Of a DNA stretch of 5,557 nt, positions 1 to 4,187 are shown one piece after another. Source of the stretch: JAQGMJ01 sp036271855. Its GTDB lineage: Bacteria; Pseudomonadota; Gammaproteobacteria; Burkholderiales; JAEUOS01. Each line of letters opens with the position of its first letter. The first letter of the stretch is position 1. Where the stretch lies: contig DATAZV010000231.1 in NCBI GenBank assembly GCA_036271855.1, positions 1 through 5,557 of the forward strand, written 5' to 3'. The notes beneath the pieces were generated by a model that searched no databases, was not told where the DNA came from, and saw nothing but the letters and a program-made list of their open reading frames with translations. Made by a program: the position numbers and the translations under genes.

Positions 1-933
1 CTCGGCAACAGTGTTGACGCCCAGGCCGAAGCCGTGGCCGATCACCACCGTCATGCCGGCGGCGGCGGCCGTCTCCAGCATGCGCCGGCAGGTGAGAAAA
101 CCGCCCTGCTTCATCACCTTCAACTTGACGATGTCGGCGCAGTCGGCGCGAATCACCGCGATCAGGCTGGCGTAATCGGTGATCGACTCGTCGGCCATCA
201 CCGGGATGCCGATGCTCTGGCGCACCTTCGCCATGCCGGCCAGGTCTTCGGCGGCGACAGGTTGTTCGAGCAACTGCATGTCGAAGGGCTCGAGCAGTTT
301 GCCCAGTGCAATGCTGTCTTCGACGCTATAACCCGCGTTGGCGTCGGCACGCAGTTTCATTTCCGGGCCGACCGCTTCGCGTACCGCCTTGACGCGCTCG
401 CGGTCGTTCTGGATGTTGCCGCCCACCTTGATTTTCGCCGAGCGAAAACCCTTGTCGAACCATTTCTTGGCTTCGGCCGCTGCTTCTTCCGGCGACAGGA
501 TGCCGATCCAGGCGTTGAAGCGCAGGCTGTCGGTGACAGCGCCGCCGAGGAACTGGTGCACCGGGATGCCCAGGCGCCGCGACAGCAGATCGATGCAGGC
601 CATTTCCACCGCGGCCTTGGCGTCGAGAAAGCCGCTGAGCGCGCGGTCCATCGCGGCGGACAGGCGGTGCGGATTACCGGCGTCCATGCCTTGCACCGCC
701 GGTGCCAGCTTGTCGCGAATGGCGGCGAGCGACTCCTGGATGGTCTCGACCGAGTAGCCCGGTGAGGGGTCGATGTTGCCCAGGCCCACCGTGCCGTCGC
801 TTGCGGTCAGGCGCACCAGGGCGCTTTTTTGCGTGGTCTTGGTGATGTAGGCGTTCTTGAAGCCCGGCCCCACCAGGGGCACGGCGACGCCGAAGACTTC
901 GACGCTTTTGATCGGCAGGCGCAACCCGTTCAT
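1..933 (-). CDS. Enolase-superfamily protein, mandelate racemase/muconate lactonizing type (3' end cut by window)
   Basis: The 311 visible residues lack the C-terminus; the family usually has about 360-390. Enolase-superfamily enzymes abstract the proton alpha to a carboxylate, using a Mg2+ held by three acidic residues in a (beta/alpha)8 barrel; racemases, epimerases, cycloisomerases and dehydratases all occur. An N-terminal capping domain spans about residues 8-130. Seen in the barrel: KIK at 167-169 (second Lys the usual catalytic base), metal ligands D197 (in ADAN), E223 (in LLEQP) and D248 (in ADES), and K272 (in KLK), the opposite-face base of the muconate-lactonizing subgroup. A two-Lys active site can do 1,1-proton transfer or syn-elimination, so the reaction stays open. 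The capping-domain loop reads GLGNIDPSPGYS (50-61), where many relatives have GxGE. The ATG overlaps the upstream dioxygenase stop as ATGA; a weak GGAG lies 10 bases before it. Expected cytoplasmic; no signal peptide. Family confident, substrate unknown. Confidence 0.93.
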   Translation of the reverse strand, partial: MNGLRLPIKSVEVFGVAVPLVGPGFKNAYITKTTQKSALVRLTASDGTVGLGNIDPSPGYSVETIQESLAAIRDKLAPAVQGMDAGNPHRLSAAMDRALSGFLDAKAAVEMACIDLLSRRLGIPVHQFLGGAVTDSLRFNAWIGILSPEEAAAEAKKWFDKGFRSAKIKVGGNIQNDRERVKAVREAVGPEMKLRADANAGYSVEDSIALGKLLEPFDMQLLEQPVAAEDLAGMAKVRQSIGIPVMADESITDYASLIAVIRADCADIVKLKVMKQGGFLTCRRMLETAAAAGMTVVIGHGFGLGVNTVAE

Positions 934-1817
934 GCGGCGACCGCTCCGGCGTTGATCGTGTAGGGCGTAACGGCAGGCCCCTTGATCTGGGTGCGATGCA
1001 TGACGCGCCGGCTGGTCGGGTCGAACGAGTCGCGGCGATGCAGCGTCGAACGGTTGTCCCAGAGGATCAGGTCGTTCAGCTTCCACACCTGGCGGAACGA
1101 GAGATGCGGCTGGGTGGCGTGCTCCCACAGCGCATCGAGCAACTCGTTGCTCTCTTCCAGGCCCATGCCGACGATGTAGCTGTTGCGGCGGCGGCCAAGA
1201 AACAACGCTGCGCGGCCGGTGTCGGGATGGCGGATCACCAGCGGGTGCTGCGCGCCGGGCGCCTGACGCGGATCGGTGATTTCCTTCATCCCCTTGCGCA
1301 TCATGCCGGCGCTGTTGTAGGTGGAGTCGTGGATCGCGCGCTTGCCGTCGATGGCGTTCTTCAACTCTTCCGGCAGGGTCTCGTAAGCCAGGTGCATATT
1401 GGACCAGAAGGTGTCGCCGCCGGAAGGCGGAATTTCCAGCGCATGCAAAAAGGCGCCGCGCGGCGGGTTTTCGATATAGGTCATGTCGCAATGCCAGACC
1501 GCCTCGCCGTCGCCGAGGTTGCCGATCGGCGCGCCGCCTTCTTTCACGTTGGAGATGACGTTGATCTCAGGAAACTCGGACAGGAAGGGCTTGCCGTAGG
1601 GGTTCGGACCGGGCGGGTCGAGTTCGCCGAACTTGCGCGTGACCTCCAGCAATTGCGGGTCGCTCAGGCGCTGGCCACGAAAGCGCAGTACGAAGTGCTT
1701 GTTCCAGATCGCCTTCAACTCGGCCATGGTTTCGGGCGAGAGCGGCTGGTGCAGGTCGACCCCGCTGACCTCGGCGCCCAGCGCGGGGCTGAGCGAAGTG
1801 ACTTTAATACCCGACAT
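930..1817 (-). CDS. TauD/TfdA-family Fe(II)/2-oxoglutarate-dependent dioxygenase
   Basis: This 295-residue protein has the length usual for the family (about 280-300). These enzymes couple oxidative decarboxylation of 2-oxoglutarate to hydroxylation of a substrate, often with release of sulfite, an ether product or similar. The iron triad is present: H109 and D111 (in WHCDMTY) and H260 (in STLHRRD). R271 and R275 lie 11 and 15 residues after the last His, the same spacing as the 2-oxoglutarate-binding arginines of E. coli TauD. T136 lies 27 residues after the first His, also as in TauD. The start is chosen at MSGIKV because AGAGGAGA lies six bases upstream. A longer reading from 1880 has no ribosome site and its ATG falls in the predicted -10 box. 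It is first in an operon with the enolase-superfamily gene, whose ATG overlaps its stop. Substrate unknown: taurine, an aryloxyalkanoate or another carboxylate or sulfonate are all possible. Confidence 0.93.
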   Translation of the reverse strand: MSGIKVTSLSPALGAEVSGVDLHQPLSPETMAELKAIWNKHFVLRFRGQRLSDPQLLEVTRKFGELDPPGPNPYGKPFLSEFPEINVISNVKEGGAPIGNLGDGEAVWHCDMTYIENPPRGAFLHALEIPPSGGDTFWSNMHLAYETLPEELKNAIDGKRAIHDSTYNSAGMMRKGMKEITDPRQAPGAQHPLVIRHPDTGRAALFLGRRRNSYIVGMGLEESNELLDALWEHATQPHLSFRQVWKLNDLILWDNRSTLHRRDSFDPTSRRVMHRTQIKGPAVTPYTINAGAVAA

Positions 1818-1823
1818 GAATTG

Positions 1824-1831
1824 TCTCCTCT
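1824..1831 (-). promoter_or_regulatory. Ribosome binding site of the dioxygenase gene
   Basis: On the minus strand this reads AGAGGAGA, a strong Shine-Dalgarno match, six bases before the ATG at 1817-1815. It decides the start: the alternative in-frame ATG at 1880, 21 codons upstream, has no comparable site. Confidence 0.85.
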
Positions 1832-1875
1832 GCGTTGCGCGGCAAACGCGGCTTGCTGCATTCGCCATGACAGAA

Positions 1876-1904
1876 AGCATAGCGCCGGGCCGTGATGCTG
1901 TAAA
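1876..1904 (-). promoter_or_regulatory. Predicted sigma70-type promoter of the dioxygenase-enolase operon
   Basis: Read on the minus strand, TTTACA (1904-1899, five of six matches to TTGACA) is followed after exactly 17 bases by TATGCT (1881-1876, four of six matches to TATAAT). Transcription would begin near 1869, leaving a leader of about 50 bases that contains the ribosome site. The weaker -10 fits a promoter that needs an activator, consistent with the two palindromes just upstream. This is inference from consensus matching only. Confidence 0.6.
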
Positions 1905-1929
1905 TGATATAGTTTTGCCATATCGTTAT
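1901..1929. promoter_or_regulatory. Imperfect palindrome, probable LysR activation half-site
   Basis: TAAATGATAT (1901-1910) and ATATCGTTAT (1920-1929) form an inverted repeat with 7 of 10 paired positions, including a perfect inner GATAT/ATATC, around a nine-base centre. It is much more A+T-rich than its surroundings and overlaps the predicted -35 box (1899-1904) of the operon promoter. LysR-type regulators commonly have a less conserved activation site at this place, next to RNA polymerase. Assignment to the neighbouring regulator is inference. Confidence 0.5.
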
Positions 1930-1945
1930 GCCTTCCAGGCATCAT
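1915..1945 (+). promoter_or_regulatory. Weak candidate promoter of the LysR gene
   Basis: TTGCCA (1915-1920) matches five of six -35 bases and CATCAT (1940-1945) four of six -10 bases, but the 19-base spacing is long. An alternative is the good -10-like TATAGT at 1908-1913, which lacks a recognisable -35. In either case the T-N11-A palindrome lies within or just downstream of the promoter, as expected for autorepression. The promoter is not securely located. Confidence 0.25.
1928..1942. promoter_or_regulatory. Probable LysR box (T-N11-A palindrome), recognition site
   Basis: ATGCC-TTCCA-GGCAT is a perfect 5-bp inverted repeat. It contains T1929 and A1941 exactly eleven bases apart and placed symmetrically, the T-N11-A signature of LysR-family binding sites. 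Its centre (1935) is about 66 bases upstream of the predicted operon transcription start, close to the canonical -65 recognition site. It is also only about 30 bases upstream of the regulator's own ATG, so binding there could repress the regulator's gene as well. Confidence 0.6.
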
Positions 1946-1971
1946 AAAAGCAGGTCGCGGAGACAAACAAC

Positions 1972-2910
1972 ATGGCCGAAAAGGAGTTGCTGCGCCGGCA
2001 CCTCGAAGTGCTGGTGATGGTCGAGCGCGAAGGCTCGGTGCACGCCGCCGCGCAGGCGCTCTCCATGACCCAGCCGGCGGTGTCGCGCCTGGTGGCTGAG
2101 AGCGAGCGCCTGCTGGGGGCGCAACTGTTCGAGCGCTCCAGCCGCGGCAGCACGCCGACCGCGCAGGGCCGCGCGGTACTGGCGCGCGCCCGCGCGCTGT
2201 TGCGCGGCTTCGAGCGCCTGCGTGATTTCGCCGGCGGCGGGCAGCCGGTGATCCGCATCGGCTGCATTCCGCGGGTGATGCACGGCCTGATGCCGCGTGT
2301 GCTGGAACGGGTGTACGCCGCCGGCGCCTCGACATATCGCCTGCAGCTGATCGAGGACAACTCGGCCGCGCTGATCGAAAAAGTGGCGCGCGGCGAGCTG
2401 GATTTTTCGATCTCGCGCCTGGCCGACGCCCGGCTCACCGAGCGCATGGTCTCCGAACATCTCTACAGCGAGCGCACCGTGGTTGTGTGCGCGGCGGGCA
2501 ACCGCGCCGTGCCGCGCACGGCGATGAGCCTGGCGGCGCTGCTGGAATATCCCTGGGTACTGCCGCATCGCGAAACCTCTTCGCGCGCCACCCTGGACCG
2601 GGTGCTGCGCGAGCAGGCGCTGCCGGGCATCGTGCCGATCATCGAGGCGCGCTCGTTCGAAACCAACCTGGCGGTGATCGCCGGCACCCGCTTGCTGTCG
2701 ATCGCGCCGGAGTCGATTGCACGCCAGCAGGCGGCCCTGGGCGCGCTGCGCATCGTCACCCTGAAGCAGCCGCTGCCGGTGAGCGCGGTGATGCTGTGCC
2801 ATCAGCGCGACGCGGTAGAAGACCCGACCCTGGAGGGCTTTCGCCGTTTGCTGCTGGACGCGGCGCGGGAAACGCGGGCGGCGATCAGGGCGCGGCGCGC
2901 GCCAAAATAG
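1972..2910 (+). CDS. LysR-type transcriptional regulator, divergent to the dioxygenase operon
   Basis: The 312-residue length is typical of the family. The N-terminus carries the LysR winged helix-turn-helix: the helix-turn-helix spans about residues 20-41, with MTQPAVSRLV as recognition helix, followed by LLGAQLFERS and the wing TPTAQG. A linker helix covers roughly 66-86. The rest (about 92-300) is the periplasmic-binding-protein-like effector domain, beginning with the strand VIRIGCIP. GGAGA (1959-1963) lies eight bases before the ATG and supports this start. The gene is transcribed away from the dioxygenase operon across a 154-bp intergenic region holding a T-N11-A palindrome, the classic arrangement in which the regulator activates the divergent operon on binding its substrate or an intermediate, and represses itself. 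The inducer is unknown but is probably the compound degraded by the operon. A cytoplasmic DNA-binding tetramer is expected from the family. Confidence 0.95.
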   Translation: MAEKELLRRHLEVLVMVEREGSVHAAAQALSMTQPAVSRLVAESERLLGAQLFERSSRGSTPTAQGRAVLARARALLRGFERLRDFAGGGQPVIRIGCIPRVMHGLMPRVLERVYAAGASTYRLQLIEDNSAALIEKVARGELDFSISRLADARLTERMVSEHLYSERTVVVCAAGNRAVPRTAMSLAALLEYPWVLPHRETSSRATLDRVLREQALPGIVPIIEARSFETNLAVIAGTRLLSIAPESIARQQAALGALRIVTLKQPLPVSAVMLCHQRDAVEDPTLEGFRRLLLDAARETRAAIRARRAPK

Positions 2911-2973
2911 TGCAATGGGCGAAAACAACAGTAAACAACAGGTTTTTTGCAGCCTTCCAAAGCGCGGCTACCT

Positions 2974-2988
2974 CCGGGTCATGCCCGG
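2974..2988 (+). repeat. G+C-rich hairpin downstream of the LysR gene
   Basis: CCGGG-TCATG-CCCGG is a perfect 5-bp stem with a five-base loop, 64 bases after the LysR stop codon. It is not followed by a T-run, so a role in ending transcription is possible but unsupported. Confidence 0.35.
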
Positions 2989-3040
2989 TACTACAACTGT
3001 GTTTACGTGAGGTGCATTGGCCCGGCTCGGATCAAGACGC

Positions 3041-3082
3041 CGGCGGTCCCCTACTTGCGATGTTAAAGAAAACGGGCCGCCG
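3041..3082. repeat. Bulged inverted repeat with long loop
   Basis: CGGCGGTCCC (3041-3050) can pair with GGGCCGCCG (3074-3082) over nine G-C pairs with one bulged T and a 23-base loop. The loop is A+T-rich and includes AAAGAAAA. No T-run follows on either strand. It may be part of a folded 3' leader or of a degraded repeat. Confidence 0.35.
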
Positions 3083-3095
3083 AAACGACTCGCCG

Positions 3096-3129
3096 ATGAA
3101 CACAAAGATACGCGAAACGAACCACTAAG
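3096..3129 (-). repeat. Short degenerate repeat with about 11-base period
   Basis: Read on the minus strand, three consecutive units start with TT and end in a T-rich tail: TTAGTGGTTCG, TTTCGCGTATC, TTTGTGTTCAT. They agree at only some columns. Similar GTG-TT-rich strings with an 11-12-base rhythm occur between genes in many proteobacterial genomes, from general recall. The match is degenerate and the call is tentative. Confidence 0.25.
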
Positions 3130-3136
3130 TGTGGTT
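3120..3136. repeat. Perfect inverted repeat, first of a tandem pair
   Basis: AACCAC-TAAGT-GTGGTT is a 6-bp perfect stem with a five-base loop. It abuts the next inverted repeat with no gap. The two may form tandem hairpins in the 3' untranslated part of the lipA transcript. Confidence 0.5.
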
Positions 3137-3157
3137 GATTTTCATCGCCTGAAAATC
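3137..3157 (-). terminator. Perfect 8-bp hairpin overlapping the lipA stop codon, possible transcript end
   Basis: GATTTTCA (3137-3144) and TGAAAATC (3150-3157) form a perfect 8-bp stem around the five-base loop TCGCC. Two bases of the lipA stop codon (3158-3156) fall in the stem. There is no T-run after it on the minus strand, so it is not a textbook intrinsic terminator. It could instead protect the 3' end of the lipA mRNA, or help separate the two converging transcripts. Confidence 0.4.
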
Positions 3158-4151
3158 AGGCGGGCACGCCGGCGTTATGCGCCTGCACGTCGGCGTGGTA
3201 GCTGGAGCGCACCATCGGACCGCAAGCGGCGTGGGTGAAGCCCATCTTGTTCGCCTCTTCCTCGTACATCCTGAAAATGGCGGGCTCGACATAACGCTTC
3301 ACGGCGAGGTGATGGCCGGAGGGCTGCAGGTACTGGCCGATGGTCAGCATGTCCACATCATGCGCGCGCAGGTCGCGCATCACCTGCAAAATCTCGTCAT
3401 CGGTCTCGCCCAGGCCCACCATCAGGCCGGACTTGGTCAGCACCTCGGGGTGCGCGGCCTTGAACTGCTTGAGCAGCAACAGCGAATGCTCGTAGCTGGA
3501 GCCGGGGCGCGCTTCCTTGTACAGGCGCGGCACCGATTCGAGGTTGTGGTTCATCACGTCCGGCGGCACGGTGTTGAGGATGCCCAGCGCACGGTCGAGA
3601 CGGCCGCGAAAATCGGGGGTGAGGATTTCGATGCGGGTGGACGGCGAATGCTCGCGCACGGCGCGGATGCAATCGACAAAGTGCTGGGCGCCGCCGTCGC
3701 GCAGGTCGTCGCGGTCGACGCTGGTGATCACCACGTATTTGAGTTTCAGCGCGCCTATGGTCTTCGCCAGGTTGAGCGGCTCGTCAGGGTCCAGCGGCAG
3801 CGGCCGGCCGTGGGCGACGTCGCAAAACGGGCAGCGGCGGGTGCACAGGCTGCCCATGATCATGAAGGTGGCGGTGCCCTTGCCGAAGCATTCGCCGATG
3901 TTCGGGCAGGAGGCTTCTTCGCACACGGTGTGCAGCTTGTGCTCGCGCAGGATTTCCTTGATTTCGAAAAAGCGCGTGTTGGAAGAGGCGGCCTTGACGC
4001 GGATCCAGTCCGGCTTGGCGATCTTTTCCATCGGGATCACCTTGATGGGGATGCGCGCGGTCTTGGACTCGCCTTTTTGCGCCACGCCGGCGGCATTGCC
4101 GGCAGGGGCGGGAACAGACGATTCACTCATGGGGGGCTGCACTGCACTCAT
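3156..4151 (-). CDS. lipA: Lipoyl synthase (radical SAM enzyme)
   Basis: LipA inserts two sulfur atoms at C6 and C8 of octanoyl groups on the E2 subunits of 2-oxoacid dehydrogenases and on the glycine-cleavage H protein, making the lipoyl cofactor in the cytoplasm. The 331-residue protein is complete. C77, C82 and C88 (CEEASCPNIGEC) hold the auxiliary 4Fe-4S cluster that is consumed as sulfur donor; the serine ligand comes from the C-terminal RSSY motif (315-318). C103, C107 and C110 (CTRRCPFC) form the radical-SAM CxxxCxxC cluster. Other family motifs are TSVDRDDL (143-150) and SGLMVGLGET (241-250). Residues 1-35 are a low-complexity Ala/Pro/Ser-rich leader. The first ATG is preferred because AAAGAAGG precedes it by four bases; the Met at codon 8 has no ribosome site. 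It lies 35 bp downstream of a carbamoyltransferase gene on the same strand. lipB, the frequent neighbour, is not seen here. Confidence 0.97.
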   Translation of the reverse strand: MSAVQPPMSESSVPAPAGNAAGVAQKGESKTARIPIKVIPMEKIAKPDWIRVKAASSNTRFFEIKEILREHKLHTVCEEASCPNIGECFGKGTATFMIMGSLCTRRCPFCDVAHGRPLPLDPDEPLNLAKTIGALKLKYVVITSVDRDDLRDGGAQHFVDCIRAVREHSPSTRIEILTPDFRGRLDRALGILNTVPPDVMNHNLESVPRLYKEARPGSSYEHSLLLLKQFKAAHPEVLTKSGLMVGLGETDDEILQVMRDLRAHDVDMLTIGQYLQPSGHHLAVKRYVEPAIFRMYEEEANKMGFTHAACGPMVRSSYHADVQAHNAGVPA

Positions 4152-4168
4152 GATGCCTTCTTTCGCTC

Positions 4169-4187
4169 AAGCGCCCCAAGGGCACCT
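4169..4187 (-). repeat. Small hairpin between the carbamoyltransferase gene and lipA
   Basis: On the minus strand, AGGTGCCC-TTG-GGGCGCTT can form eight pairs, two of them G-U wobbles in RNA, with a three-base loop. It starts at the last base of the carbamoyltransferase stop codon and ends five bases before the lipA ribosome site. There is no T-run, so full termination is not expected. It could lower read-through or act as an mRNA processing or stabilising element. Confidence 0.3.

Larger units (their letters stand above)
2911..3155. other. Convergent intergenic region between the LysR gene and lipA, no gene seen
   Basis: Both flanking genes end here. The base composition is less G+C-rich and lacks the third-position bias of the neighbours. 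The only open frames are run-on tails of out-of-frame readings, without ribosome sites. The region holds several possible stem-loops, listed separately, but no hairpin followed by a T-run; TTTTTT at 2943-2948 has no stem before it. No RNA-gene family was recognised. Confidence 0.6.

Noticed and set aside
34..765. Long plus-strand open frame (243 codons) opposite the enolase-superfamily gene
   Set aside because: Its product is a His/Arg/Ala/Gly-rich string with no family motif, typical of the antisense of a G+C-rich gene. The minus-strand frame has all catalytic residues in order.
1818..1880. 21-codon N-terminal extension of the dioxygenase starting at 1880
   Set aside because: No ribosome site before that ATG, its codons overlap the predicted -10 box, and the shorter start has a strong ribosome site and begins like family members.
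996..1895. Long plus-strand open frame (299 codons) opposite the dioxygenase gene
   Set aside because: Low-complexity composition, no motif and no ribosome site; the minus-strand frame carries the full iron triad and 2-oxoglutarate arginines.
1942..2928. Long minus-strand open frame (328 codons) opposite the LysR gene
   Set aside because: Arg/Ala/Gln/His-rich with no domain; the plus-strand frame has a clear helix-turn-helix and effector domain. The overlapping minus-strand frames at 1715-2335 and 1926-2447 are rejected for the same reason.
2943..2948. T6 run after the LysR gene as an intrinsic terminator
   Set aside because: No G+C-rich stem lies directly before it; the preceding bases are A/C-rich and do not pair.
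2487..3128. Plus-strand frame running from inside the LysR gene into the spacer
   Set aside because: It is an out-of-frame reading of the LysR gene with Gly/Ala/Arg-rich composition, and its tail in the spacer has no independent start signals.
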